Below are positions 1 through 10,400 of a stretch of DNA of 64,000 bases, piece by piece (position 1 is the stretch's first letter; the number at the start of each line of letters is the position of its first letter). Position numbers and translations under genes: made by a program. This stretch comes from Cepaea nemoralis (lineage: Eukaryota; Mollusca; Gastropoda; Stylommatophora; Helicidae): contig JACEFZ010017825.1 in the NCBI GenBank assembly GCA_014155875.1, positions 158,501 through 222,500 of the forward strand. The letters are read 5' to 3'. The notes below the pieces were generated by a model that saw only the letters and a list, made by a program, of their open reading frames with translations, had not been told where the DNA came from and ran no database searches.

Positions 1-80
1 ATGATTAGATACGAATTCTGTCCATATTCCATAGTTGTATGTTCATGTGTATGATAGACCTGGCTAATGAAGACACCTAT

Positions 81-170
81 TTCCGCGGTGTCTAGTTGGT
101 CATGCGTCGAAGTTCTGCAGAGGTTCCGTCGTCATTTGGAGGTGACAGGTTCGTATCCCGGTCGGTAACT
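81..170 (+). repeat. tRNA-like SINE head (candidate)
   Basis: An A-box-like stretch (TGTCTAGTTGG) is followed about 50 bp later by a B-box-like stretch (GGTTCGTATCCC), the spacing of an internal RNA polymerase III promoter. No cloverleaf can be drawn with confidence and no second copy was seen in the window, so this is only a possible SINE head or tRNA relic. Confidence 0.3.
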
Positions 171-282
171 GTAGCTTTCAATTGTTATGTTGTCTAGTGC
201 GTTCTATAGTCTCTACTTCCTTCTTCTCACTTCTATGGCACCAAACAATACCATGCGTGCATATTTATGAACAGGGTCCTTA

Positions 283-500
283 ATACTTGTGTAAACAATT
301 CTGCAATATATACAATAGCATGGCACTTTCCACAATAATTCTGTGAACATTTCTGAAAGGAACAAAATACAAGATAACAAGATACATTCCGCAATCCATT
401 AGTGAACATTTCTGCAGGCAACAGATACTTTCAACAATACAATTTGAACATTTCTGCAGGGAACGCAACAATAAGATACTTTCCACGATAAGAGTACTCT
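283..500. repeat. Degenerate short tandem repeat
   Basis: Three to four imperfect units share the block GAACATTTCTG and a following AGATACTTTC-like block. The open frames here arise from the repeat. From 500 to about 1070 I see nothing I can name. Confidence 0.4.
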
Positions 501-1169
501 TGATATGCACGTACGTAGTAAATTTAGCCTGTGAAATATCATAGCCATCTATTCCTGAACACTTTGGCGTTTATTCAGTCCGGGTCTAAGCAATCTGTCC
601 TTGTAGGACAATGTGAAACTTACGATATTGAACGAAATCGCAGTTCTAACGAGGTCTATTGTTAAAGGCGTCAGGATATCTTACCTTCTGGAATGAGCGC
701 TTTTACAATTGTATTACTGTTCCAGAACAAGGGCGAGAACTGCAGTTCTATATCAATGTCCAGATAACTCGGTTTACAAACTCCGGACAACGAACTGTGA
801 AGAAATCAACATTTCCATCTATCAATTATCCATCCTCAGATGTACGGCAGCTGGTGGTTCACATTTGCTGGTATGTTTCGAGGGTAACTGAAGATCTCCA
901 TCTTGAGATGAAGGATAATAGCTCCTGTTCGACTCTTGTTGATAAGTTGAAGGACAAACTGCAATTTTCATCGTGGAGATTAGCTATAGAGTGTGGTCTT
1001 CGCTTGCTGATTAGTGTAAGGGGTATCTGATGTTTTCATTCAAGTGACAAGCAATAGATTGTGGTACCAAATACATTGCCATTAATAGTAATACCGGCAT
1101 CAGTATATTAAGGTAGCAAGTAAGGTATCAAATAACAGAAAAGACTGGGACTTTGAGAGTTTGCACACA

Positions 1170-1325
1170 TGTAAGGATTTTCATCATCATCCAGTGCCTT
1201 GCCGGCTGGCGTGGGCGTTCATGTATCTCCACAAATTGCGATCTCCGACGACAAGGATCAATTCGTCTGAGTATTCGACTCTCTTCCGCCCCATGACACA
1301 AGACTGTCAAGAATCTTCTCACGCT
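1170..1325 (-). mobile_element. LINE 3' end with (TGA)n tail
   Basis: Read on the minus strand, one frame shows the C-terminal tail of a LINE polyprotein (D-R-N-L-W-R followed by M-N-A-H-A-S) and then TGA TGA TGA. Related ends occur at 13795-14010, 15195-15440 and 15485-15740. The fragment is 5'-truncated and carries frameshifts. The call rests on similarity between the copies and on the usual W-R-x-M ending of RT C-termini. Confidence 0.55.
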
Positions 1326-1406
1326 GTCTTCTTCTATCTCTCTTTCCGCAAATCTTTCCAGTTGTCACAAAATGTTCCAGGTTATATCTTCTCATAACAT
1401 GGCAAA

Positions 1407-1468
1407 AAAAAAAAACAACAAACAAACAAACAAACAAACAAACAAACAAACAAACAAGCAAACAAACA
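1407..1468. repeat. (AAAC)n microsatellite
   Basis: A poly-A run passes into AAAC tetranucleotide repeats, giving lysine/asparagine/threonine/glutamine-rich frames with no coding meaning. Sequence from about 1700 to 1870 has nothing I can assign. Confidence 0.9.
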
Positions 1469-1884
1469 ACGATAACTGTCTTTTTCTGATGTTTCTAATA
1501 AGTTGTCTTTGCGACTCAGCTTCCCTTCCCGTCCTGATTGCTCATTTCGGCTGTCCAATTAATTTTCAGCATTGATTTATTAAACCACATTGCCGTTAAT
1601 ACAGGAATTAGTATATTAAGGTAACAGGTAGGATAAAAAATATCAACAGAAAAGACAGACATTTTTGAGAGTTTGCACAAATGTAAGGATTAGATGACAC
1701 GCAATGACTGTCTTACCAAGATAACGTTAGCCCAAAATACGAATGCATAGATATAGATGAAGAACAAGGGTACAACTAATGCTACAGCGGTACCTGAGCT
1801 GAGAGATCACATTTTGAATGACATAGACAGATGAATCAGATGGTCCTTTTACTAAAGCCTTCACCTTTGTAGTCTCATCTCATC

Positions 1885-3971
1885 TCATCATGTTCCTCTT
1901 GTATCTTGCGGTGTCGAGGTGAAGTATAAACAGCGGGAGAGTGCCAGATTATTGGCTTCATGTATCGATATTCCCATGAACTCTGTTATTCCCTGCGTCC
2001 ATCGTTTATGTGGCCGGCCTCTTCCTTTGCTTCCCTCCTTGGTCGGTACATCATTGCTTGTTATGGTATTTTGTTAGTTGCTAACCTACTTGCATGGCCA
2101 AACCATTTGACTTGCTGCCTTCTAATTACATTTAACTAACTACATTTGAGTATTCTTCTCAGGAATCTCATTTCTGTTGTTGTGATTTTTCTGTTCTCTT
2201 TTTCTGTCATTGTCCAGGTTTGGCATTGGTAGCATAGAGTTGGTAGGAAGATTGTGTTGTAAAGTGCTTTCTTAGTAGTTATTGATACATGTTTGTTCTT
2301 TAGTATTGGTGCCATTTGTCCAATGAGTTGGTTTGCCTTATTGCATCTATTTTCGATCTCGTCTTCTGATTTGCCATTTGATGATATTATACTTCCTAGG
2401 TACTTGAAACTCTTTACTTGTTTCAAGAGATGTTCGTTTAGGTGAATCGGTATTGCTTTTACTTCTTTAGTTACAGTCATTACCTCCGTTTTACTTGTGC
2501 TAATTTTCATGTTATGTTCCCTACACATTTCGTTTAGACTATTCATGTGCTCTTGTAATTCAGCTTCTGATTTTGCTATTAGTGCTTGGTCAGTCCGCAA
2601 ACGGGAGTTCCCTAATGGTTAGATTTGCAGATGGTTCTTCTTCCGTATTCTCGCCATGCGGTGTTCTTGCGGTCTCTGTTTGGCTGGTTTCGTTACATAT
2701 GTTGTTTATATATGTTATGAACAAGAGAAGGGACAGGTCACAACCTTGTCGTACTCCGGATCTTATGGTGAAGGGTTCTGAGTGTCTTCCAGTTGCTTTC
2801 ACTATGCATTCACTGTTGTTGTATAAGCTTCTACATAGGTTTGTTAGATGTGTACTTACTCAATATTGTTTAAGGATTTCCCACAGCTTGTTTCTATCTA
2901 CTCTATCAAATGCCTTTTCTTGGTCCACAAAGGCTAAGTAGAGTGTTTCATTGAATTCAATTGATTTTTCTATATGTTGTCTAATAGCAAAAATGGCATA
3001 TGTGCATCCTTTGTTTTTTCCTAAATCCAAGTTGTGTTTGGCTTAGCTGGGATTCTAAAGTATTTCGTCATCTTTTCTCAAGAACTTTGCAAAATATTTT
3101 TCCAGTATGACTCAACAGTGAAATGCCTCTGTATTTTGTGCGGTCTCTTTTGCTACCTTTGGTTTTCCAAATTGGGATAATTATGGCGTTTCCCCAGTCG
3201 TGTGGTGTCTGTTGTACTACCCAAACATGGTTGAATAGTCCATGTAGCCATGTTGCTTCTACTTCTCTTGCTGCTTTAATCAGTTCATTTGGTATTTCAT
3301 CTTGTCCTGGTGATTTGTTCAATGGGGCTAATCTGACGGCTTCTATAGTTTCTTCTTTCAGTATGTCTGGTTCTAGTTCGTCAGTGGCATCTGTGTCGAT
3401 TTCTTGAATTCCTATGACATCTGATGAGATGTTGAGAAGTTGTTCGAAGTACTGTTTCCATCTTATTAGGATTTGTTTTTGTTGACTTATTGGTTCTCCA
3501 TTTTCGCTGTTAATTATTTCCGTTGCGTCAAAGGGTTTTCCTCTGGTTCTCATTGCACGTATCTTTTTTTAGAAGCTTCTATTTGCTTCCTTGTAGTTTT
3601 TATTTAGGGTTTCTCCATACTCCTCCCAGTCTTTTTGTTTTTCTCTCTTTACTATTATATTCACATGTCTTCTCGCTAATCTATATTCAATGTAATTGCA
3701 TTCCTGTTTGCTCTTCGACAACTTTTTATATTTTTCCTTTTTGTCTTTTACAGCTTTCTTTACTTCTGCGTTCCATTAACTTGTTGTTTGCTTTATTCGT
3801 GTTTTGCATTACTTCGTGGTTCCACATGTTATTTTTGCAGTATTTAAAATGCTTGATTTGAAGACCCCCCTCCCCCCCCCCCCTTTTTTTTCATTCTTCT
3901 TCCTTTGTCTTTCTTTCTATAGGTAATTTTACAAAGATTTCAGTTAGTTCTTTCTCATAATTGTCCCTCAC
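1885..3971 (-). pseudogene. LINE reverse transcriptase and C-terminus, broken
   Basis: Downstream of the inserted fragment the host LINE resumes: a lysine/glutamate-rich linker (3971-3560), an RT N-terminus with K-S-P-G-Q-D-E-I-P and Y-R-G-I-S-L-L (3553-3068), the G-V-R-Q-G-C fingers/palm motif (2802-2590), then Y-L-G-S-I and the C-terminal region (2600-2136). The F-A-D-D catalytic box is split near 2590 by a single extra base that puts a stop directly after F-A-D. The C-terminal G-H-A-S-R segment follows a stop at about 2133. The last codons run directly into the tandem tail. Confidence 0.85.
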
Positions 3972-3985
3972 TGCCTTGTCTTAGT
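3972..3985. repeat. 14-bp target-site duplication, copy 1
   Basis: TGCCTTGTCTTAGT here is identical to 4562-4575. The two copies exactly bracket the nested LINE fragment, as expected for a staggered nick repaired after insertion. Confidence 0.9.
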
Positions 3986-4561
3986 CTTTCCTCTTGAGCC
4001 TAAGGCGGCGCATAGGGCAGAAGTCCTGACTCTCCATGCTTGGCGGTTCGCTGCTACCTGTTGTAGATCTTGGATATTTACTTGGCCATTGAATGAGCCT
4101 TCTCTAATGATTGTTCTACGCAGGGTCTCTCTTGGTCTTCCCCGTTTTCTTTTCCCTACTGGTGACCATATGAGGGCGTGGTAGGGGAGTCTTGTCTTGT
4201 CCATTCTGAGTACATGGCCGATGTAGTTCCAACGGCGTCTTCTTATGAAATTGGATACTGTATCTTTCTTAGTCTCTTGTCTTATTTTCGTATTGGTTCT
4301 GAAGTCTGTCCAGTGGATGTTTAGTAGTCTTCTAAGACATTTGTTCTCAAAATTATCTAATTTTTTATCTAAAGCTACCGTTGATTTCCAACTTCACATC
4401 CATACGTTAACACTGGAATCACTCAAGAGTGAAGATTTTAAGTTTTGTGTGTTTGCTGAGTGTCTTTGACTTCCAGATGTTTGACTGCTTATTGAAGGCA
4501 CCAGATGCCAGTGCGATTCTAGATGATATTTCTGGTGTTGAGTCCCCTGTAGATGTCATTT
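3986..4561 (-). mobile_element. Nested 5'-truncated LINE fragment
   Basis: This 576-bp piece encodes, on the minus strand, the extreme C-terminal part of a different LINE RT: A-L-A-S-G-A-F near 4500, then I-G-H-V-L-R-M and the basic K-R-K-R-G-R-P-R-E-T motif at 4190-4120, ending with A-A-L-G-S-R-G-K. It lacks everything upstream, the usual result of incomplete target-primed reverse transcription. A 14-bp direct repeat flanks it, and the host LINE's frame continues in register across the insertion point apart from an older stop codon. It therefore landed in an existing LINE copy. Confidence 0.88.
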
Positions 4562-4575
4562 TGCCTTGTCTTAGT
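4562..4575. repeat. 14-bp target-site duplication, copy 2
   Basis: Identical partner of 3972-3985, on the 5' side of the nested minus-strand LINE fragment. Confidence 0.9.
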
Positions 4576-4576
4576 G

Positions 4577-5300
4577 GTGTTTTAAGTTTACTGATTCGCA
4601 TGGCATGTATTTTCCTGGTCTTTGCTTTCTTCTACTGATAGTTCTTATTGTGGCAACGATTGCTTTGTGGTCTGTGTTTATACTTAAGTTAAGCACTGCC
4701 CTTGCATCTAATATATTTATCTTTCTGTTATTTCTTGTTAATAAAAATCAATTTGGCTTTTAGTATCTAAATCCTTCCATTTATACCACCTGTATATTTG
4801 TGAGTCTTTGTGTTTATAGAATGTTTTTGTTATATAGAGGTCGTGTTGACTGCATAGCTCGATTAGCCTACTTCCGTTATAATTTATTTCATTATGTTGG
4901 TCTCCAAATGCTCCAAGATGTTTTTCTATGCCCGCTCTGTTGTGTACTAGTCTTGCATTGAAGTCTCCCAAAAATATGATGTCATTATAGAATTCCTCGC
5001 ATTCTTGCTCATTATTGTTTGTATTACATGGCGCGTATATCTGTACATATGTTGTAATTGTTTGTTCTTTTATTCTCACTGTTTTGATTCTTTCTGGTAT
5101 ATATTTTATTTCTAGTATTTCTCTTGCTAGCCGTGGTTCAATGACTATTCCCACACCGTGTCTTGCCCTTTCTTGCTGTTCCACTCCAGAGTAGACAAAC
5201 GTGTAACTGTTGTGGATGTCTTCGCATCCATTCCTATTATTCTGGTGTCCGCTACTCCCATAAGTCCATTTTCCTCTCTTCCATCGTTTCTATAATTTCT
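4577..5300 (-). pseudogene. LINE apurinic-type endonuclease domain, broken
   Basis: The minus frame at 5184-4738 carries R-H-G-V-G-I-V, the I-Y-A-P motif, F-L-G-D-F-N-A-R and a terminal S-Q-I-D-F-Y segment, the ordered motifs of exonuclease-endonuclease-phosphatase nucleases used by LINEs to nick target DNA. Upstream residues continue in another frame to about 5300. After a stop near 4738 the frame continues through N-T-D-H-K-A, the catalytic D-H motif, to the insertion point at 4576. At least one frameshift and two stops make it a pseudogene. Confidence 0.8.
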
Positions 5301-5399
5301 TTTTCTTTACTATTAAAACCACAGTTGTTCATTGTGCCTATATTTTTATTTGAATCGCTGATCTATCTCGTAGTCCTTTAACATTGCCGGGTCTATATC

Positions 5400-5735
5400 C
5401 ATTTGGGTCAGTCCGTTTACACTTCTTTGTTTCTCTACGAGCAGTATGAAGATCTCCTGCCGGCTTGCTAGGCCAGTCGCAGGTTTAGGACAAAATTCTG
5501 AGCATAGGGAGTTCACCCTTACGGCGAGCCATATCCCCGTTAGCCCATGACCTCGCCGCCATGGTTTCCCAGTCTACACCGCGTGGATGTGGGGTTGACT
5601 TGTGTAGTCTGCATGTGATCGGCAGGCTACTAATTTTCACTTTTTCACCCCTCCTGGGAGAGGCTAGCCGATCCTAACCCTGCTGGCTGCAGGGCCAGGC
5701 GCAGTCCACACCTTGTGGGCTCTACCTCTGTAGTA
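5400..5735 (-). other. LINE 5' leader
   Basis: GC-rich noncoding stretch directly upstream of the endonuclease of the LINE. On the minus strand it includes CCTCTCCCAGGAGGGGTG, an imperfect hairpin. LINE promoters usually lie in such leaders. Assignment is by position. The segment from 5736 to 5811 shows nothing further. Confidence 0.5.
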
Positions 5736-5811
5736 ATATGTTTATATCGTATTTCCAGAGGTCTAACAACAATCTATCAACAGGCACTTCAAATCGCACT
5801 ACTTTTATCCA

Positions 5812-6339
5812 TGTAACGTGTTTATCAGGAATTAACCGGCGAGGTGATCGCCCTGGGTAGCAATGCTACAACATAAACAAGTTCACGGGGTTAAAGGGCA
5901 TTCCCCGGGGAGGGCTGCAAAGAAGGGTTAAAAGACAGTGGAAAATATTGATGGGGACATTTGAGTTTGAGACCCGACAGTGGAGGTCGGCGGTCTAGGA
6001 AATTGAATGATAGCGGTGTTAGCGAGAGAACTCCGCCCTGTGTTTTTCAGTGATAGTAATTCTGAGGCTAAGTATTAAAGACTGAGCCCGGTTGTCAGCA
6101 GCGATAGTGTTTGGGACTACGTGTACTGTACCTGTGCCTATGCAATGTATATATATGTAATGATGAACGTTCCTGAGAAATAATGTTGCATCCAGTTGTT
6201 CAAATTAAAGGATTATGTGTGCAGTCCGGTGATGGGTATTGATGCATCGTGGTTGATCAGTCGTTCAACACAACATCCACACAGACATCCTCTAGACACA
6301 ACCATAGCCAATCCTCTGTATCAATCATACTTTGTGACA
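5812..6339 (+). repeat. 5' LTR of gypsy element 1
   Basis: 528 bp with TG...CA ends. It contains an ATTAAA signal inside ATTAAAGGATTATGTG (about 6203-6218), a candidate polyadenylation site. Only a short TATATATATG stretch sits where the 3' LTR has a long AT array. No clear tRNA primer-binding site (a TGG start) is visible just after 6339. Confidence 0.9.
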
Positions 6340-6719
6340 TAGAGAGAGATTATCTTAGGGCTACGTCCGGTCAAGGAAGCTGGTGCAATATCAACGTCCG
6401 GTCAAAGAACCTGGCAGCAGGAGACCATTATCTGGAAGGCTCGTCAAACAACTGCACGAACAGCAGTGTAATATTGGAAACAGAAGAATATTCGTCAACA
6501 AATCAAGGGGCCAGTATATTGATTTACATCAGTACGAATCAGTTCTTAAGCGTAACGACATGTTTTCCAAGTTCAGCCCTTGTGATAGCTAGCAGACAAC
6601 TATCAGGCAGTGTGGTGACGGAGATTGCACTCCGGAAATTAAAACTAGCGTCAAAAGGACAGAGTGATGAAAGCAGAAGACATTTCGCACTCATCCCAGC
6701 GACTAAAACTACCATATTT

Positions 6720-7575
6720 TACTGATAAAGACAATGTACAGGCTTATTTGGACCGCTTTGAGGCTTCAGTTAAAGGCTTTATGCATTCCAGAAGGAGAGT
6801 ATGCTATCATACTGAGTGTGTAATCTTACGGGAAAAGCTCTAGATACCATGTTCAATTTACCAGTGGAAGAAAGAAATAATTATGCTATTCTGCGTCAAC
6901 GCTTGCTTACAAAATTCAAGCCTAACTAAGCATGGGTACAGAACGAAGTTGAGACAATGTGTGCCAGAAGAAAAACGGGACTTTACAGACTTTGTTAATA
7001 CGGTGAAAAATCTGTTCAACAAATGGCTAGAATTAGCAGAAGTAGGAGACGATTTTAATCGGTTAGTGGATTTGATGCTAAGAGACAAGGTATTATCGTC
7101 ATGTAATACAGACTTAGTGGCCTTCTTTCAAGAACGTAAACCAAAGGACATAGACACAATGTCCCAGTTAGGGCAAAACTACATGACCGCACATGTGAAC
7201 AGTTCTGTTGGCAGACAAGTTGATGAGGAAATAGTCTGTGCAGCCTATAGTAAACAGGATCAGAATCCAGTTATTAGACCAAGGTCGAAAAGTGTGGACT
7301 CAGCATAGAGATATGAGCAACAAGGACCTAAAGACAATAGTTTCCGTGGCAAGCATTTTGGCAGATCAGGACGTTACCCAGACCACAGGGAAATTTTAAG
7401 AGGCGTCCGAATAGGTATTTTGGATGTTGTAATTGTGGGAGCTGGAGACAAAAGGCAGCACAGTGTGATGTACAACCATCCAGTGGGCTAAAAAATAATA
7501 GGAAGAAGGACATTATTTGTTTCAGATATTGCGGGACCGGGCACTTCCGCTATCAATGTATCATGGGGTAAACTG
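6720..7575 (+). pseudogene. gag remnant of gypsy element 1
   Basis: Frames over this stretch show a gypsy capsid-like region: D-K-D-N-V-Q-A-Y-L-D-R-F near 6730, P-V-E-E-R-N near 6855, and a longer open frame at 6883-7308 with F-N-K-W-L-E-L-A and L-M-L-R-D-K-V-L-S-S-C. Two Cys/His motifs follow near 7405-7455 and 7520-7560 (C-x2-C...C and C-x2/3-C-G-x2-H-x4-C), typical nucleocapsid zinc knuckles that bind the element's RNA. Several frameshifts and stops break it. It is recognisably related to gag at 18431-19570. Confidence 0.75.
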
Positions 7576-7689
7576 AGAACTCAAATGCAGCGCAAGTGAT
7601 TGAGACAATCAAAAATGAGAGTTGTAGTGGATGTATACATCTTTTTGATAAAGATAGTCATCCTATCTTAATGGGCGGTCACACAAATT

Positions 7690-8480
7690 AAGCAGGATCA
7701 GCAGTGCATGCAGGAGGAAGTTTGAAGCTGCATCATAGGTTTGTTAATGATAGTGAAGCAGTGACACTTAGGGATTCTGGTTGTACGACCATCTGGGTTA
7801 GAAAAATGTCTAGTACATTCCTCGGCTTACACAGGGAAAAAGGTTAGATGTATAACGTGTAATGGTACAGTATAATTTTACCCATTGGCCGTGATCACAG
7901 TGACAACACCATATATCACAGGAAGAGTGACAGCGTGTGTTCTGGACTCACCAGTGGCAGATCTGATCATTGGAAATGTGCCACGAGTTAAAGAGTGTAC
8001 AGAAGAGGAAGTAGTTCATTGGTACCACAAATATGGTGTAAGCAGTAACGAGGTAGTTACCAGAAGAAAACCTAGATTAGATACTATAGCTGAAGAAGAA
8101 GAGGCACTTGAAGTTGACAACCAAACAGGGACGAATGATAGCACCGCTGAAAAAGAGAAGACTGATCCCAAGCAAAGCCCTAGTGACTGTCAAAGACGAG
8201 ACAGCACTCTTGAAAATGATTGTCAGATGTATGGTAATCCAGAACATAAGCGATCAACGAACGAGAGGGGTGGCTTTGAAGGGACGAATAATAGTCTCAC
8301 TAACGATGTGTCAGATGACAAGACTATAAGCAACCAAGGTGGGATACCTTTAGAGCATAGAGACCTGGTATATAAGAACAGCTCAGGATATTTCATGTGC
8401 AGGGCACATAGGAATAATGCACTACGCAGCAGAGAGCAGTGTAGCCAGTTATATTGGCCAGGATTTAGTAAAGAGGTCAA
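7690..8480 (+). pseudogene. Protease and integrase-N remnant of gypsy element 1
   Basis: Near 7770 the frame reads L-R-D-S-G-C-T-T, the aspartic protease active site with D-S-G in place of the D-T-G of element 2. The open frame at 7885-8667 continues with T-G-R-V-x-A-C-V-L and D-L-I-I-G-N-V-P, matching the downstream flap of the element 2 protease. Around 8380-8480 the residues Q-L-Y-W-P-G-F-S-K-E-V match the H/C zinc-binding part of gypsy integrases. After about 8580 the frame becomes unrecognisable, where the large deletion begins. Confidence 0.7.
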
Positions 8481-8839
8481 ACTAAACAGAGAATCCGGTG
8501 TAACGGTGCATGATACAGATAGGAAAGTTAAGTCAGTTCAAAAGAGTGCTAACGACATCACTGACCCAGGGTTATGGATAGCCTACAGGTGTTTTAAATA
8601 TATAGGGACCATGAGTGATGGGTACACGAGGGGGAGACGCATTATCGGCAGAAACTGGGGGATGTGAGCGACAAGAGGAATTATTCTGTCGGGTAATCCA
8701 GTGGGTCAGGTCAGCAAGTGAAAATTTCGCTACCAGAGACAATCTTCAGCGTGGCGACGGGAAGTCAAGGATATTGCGTGGTCGGTAAAGAAATGGTACA
8801 TTTGTTTTTTCCCCCAATGAACAGTCACGTCATCAGACA

Positions 8840-9005
8840 AACCGGATCACAGTACACTCAAATTCATGCAGACAGCAGTAAGGAAGATCTCACGCAGTTC
8901 ATCGATGAGTATATTGCTGCAGGAGTATGAATTTGTTCCGATGCCCATACGGGGTGAAGAAAACACCATGGCAGACCTGCTGTCCAGAAATCACCATGGG
9001 CAAAG
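8840..9005 (+). pseudogene. RNase H C-terminal scrap of gypsy element 1
   Basis: One frame reads Y-E-F-V-P-M-P-I-R-G-E-E-N-T-M-A-D-L-L-S, corresponding to the last RNase H segment of element 2 (F-R-H-I-P-G-R-x-N-x-x-x-D-L-L-S-R). It is all that remains of the RT/RNase H half. From 9006 to 9337 the sequence looks like 3' noncoding DNA of the element. Confidence 0.7.
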
Positions 9006-9337
9006 ACCAACAAAACATTGACTATGGAATTAGTGTGTGAAATGGTTAAGTAAATGTGACACAGCTCATCGTTCAGGAATCATCCCAGACAAGACTGCCG
9101 GGGTGGTATAGCACCTCAACAATGAACATTTTTGCTGTCACGTTACACAGTAGTTAACTATCTAATGCGCATGTTATATCTTAGGGTTTTTGCTATAAGG
9201 TTATGAGTAGGAACATGTTGAATATTGTGTTTTCTGTTATGGATAGGGACGATAGAAGGACTACTAGGCACGCAAAGTTGCTGGTGCCCATATGTGAGAA
9301 ACATTACTCTCCCATCATTGGAAAACTGTTTTCTTTT

Positions 9338-9350
9338 GAGGAGAGGGTAG
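9338..9350 (+). promoter_or_regulatory. Polypurine tract of gypsy element 1
   Basis: GAGGAGAGGGTAG, purines apart from one T, abuts the 3' LTR. RNase H-resistant purine tracts here prime plus-strand DNA synthesis in LTR retroelements. Confidence 0.75.
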
Positions 9351-9687
9351 TGTAACATGTGTAGACAGAACTAACCAGCGACTGTGATCGCTCTTGGTAG
9401 CAATGCTACAACATAAACAAGTTCACGGGGTTAAAGGGCATTCCCCGGGGAGGGCTGCAAAGAAGGGTTAAAAGACAGTGGAAAACATTGATGGGGACAG
9501 TTGAGTTTTGGGACCCGACAGTGGAGGTCGGCGGTCTGGGAAAATTGAATGATAGCGGAGTTAGCGAGAGAACTCCGCCCTGTGTTTTTCAGTGATAGTA
9601 ATTCTGAGGCTAAGTATTAAAGACTGAGCCCGGTTGTCAGCAGCGATAGTGTTTGGGACTACGTGTACTGTACCTGTGCCTATGCAA

Positions 9688-9779
<92 letters not shown>

Positions 9780-9958
9780 GATGAACGTTCCTGAGGAATA
9801 ATGTTGTATCCAGTTGTTCAAATCTAAAGTATTATGTGTGCAGTCCGGTGTTGGGTATTGATGCATCGTGGTTGATCAGTCGTTCAACACAACATTCACA
9901 CAGACATCCTCTAGACACAACCATAGCCAATCCTCTATGTCAATCATACTTTGTGACA
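9351..9958 (+). repeat. 3' LTR of gypsy element 1
   Basis: 608 bp, co-linear with 5812-6339. The extra length is mainly a (TG)n(TA)n array at about 9690-9776 that replaces a short TATATATATG stretch in the other LTR. Substitutions cluster in the first 50 bp. It is followed by ATCCA, the duplicated target site. Confidence 0.9.
9690..9776. repeat. (TG)n(TA)n microsatellite inside the LTR
   Basis: A short TG run followed by about 75 bp of pure TA. It is absent from the partner LTR, so it expanded after insertion. Confidence 0.95.
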
Positions 9959-10297
9959 ATCCACTATGATAATCCTAGCTAACAATTACATTCTTTACAG
10001 ATGGCTTGAAAATCATACAGATCTATTCCATCGGTGGTCGAGTGAGATGGCGAAACATGACCGCTACCGTTTATCAGCACGGCACATGATAATGATGAAT
10101 CCTAGCTAATATGATACGATATTAGGAGGTGTATACATCTATTTAACACTGGAAGAAATCACTTCACGGTCAATAAACTTTTGTTTGAAAGTACGATAAT
10201 TACAATGAATAGTTATCACATTACACTCAATACTTCTTGGTCTTGTCAGTTTTAATATTATTATCAGTATCTATCTCATGCGTATTGTTGCACTCAT

Positions 10298-10400
10298 CCA
10301 ATGGTTCTCAACATGTTATTTTTGGACCCATGAACCCTTTCACCATATGTTCAGAATGTCATTCCCCCACACCCACACGTTCACGCATAACTCAAGAAAG
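10298..10400 (+). mobile_element. Fragment of hAT-type short element (CAGTGGTTCTCAAC family)
   Basis: Starts at a degenerate TIR (CAATGGTTCTCAACA) and continues with TTTGGACCCATGAACCCTTTCACC, co-linear with the left ends of the copies at 16389-16786 and others. No right end is seen. The rest of 9960-10970 holds no recognisable gene. An open frame at 10535-11059 is discussed among the rejected items. Confidence 0.6.

Larger units (their letters stand above)
1072..1695 (+). repeat. Direct repeat pair of about 105 bp flanking a LINE fragment
   Basis: The stretch at 1072-1175 recurs at 1585-1695 in the same orientation, sharing CAGTATATTAAGGTA-like, ACAGAAAAGAC and GAGAGTTTGCACA blocks, with several substitutions and small indels. 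The interval between them holds a LINE 3' end and an (AAAC)n tract. This fits an old tandem duplication or two copies of an unnamed repeat. Confidence 0.5.
1873..5735 (-). mobile_element. Nearly full-length APE-type LINE, interrupted
   Basis: In minus-strand order the element has a GC-rich 5' leader (about 5735-5400), an apurinic endonuclease domain (about 5300-4577), a linker, an RT domain (about 3560-2136), a C-terminal GHA-x-R segment and a tandem pentanucleotide tail near 1873-1890. A 576-bp LINE fragment sits inside it at 3986-4561. Reading frames are broken by stops and frameshifts, so the copy is dead. A second copy of the same 3' end lies at 32470-32725. LINEs move by target-primed reverse transcription, nicking DNA with the endonuclease and copying their own RNA. 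The exact clade is not settled from sequence alone. Confidence 0.85.
5812..9958 (+). mobile_element. Ty3/gypsy LTR element 1, internally deleted
   Basis: Two LTRs (5812-6339 and 9351-9958), both starting TGTAAC and ending TTTGTGACA, are flanked by the same 5 bp, ATCCA (5807-5811 and 9959-9963). Between them lie a decayed gag, a protease with D-S-G, a scrap of integrase zinc domain and the extreme end of RNase H. Most of integrase and all recognisable RT are missing. Retained parts follow the order protease, integrase, (deletion), RNase H, matching element 2 at 17.1-25.0 kb. The LTRs differ by a few percent plus an AT expansion, so the insertion is clearly older than element 2. Confidence 0.9.
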
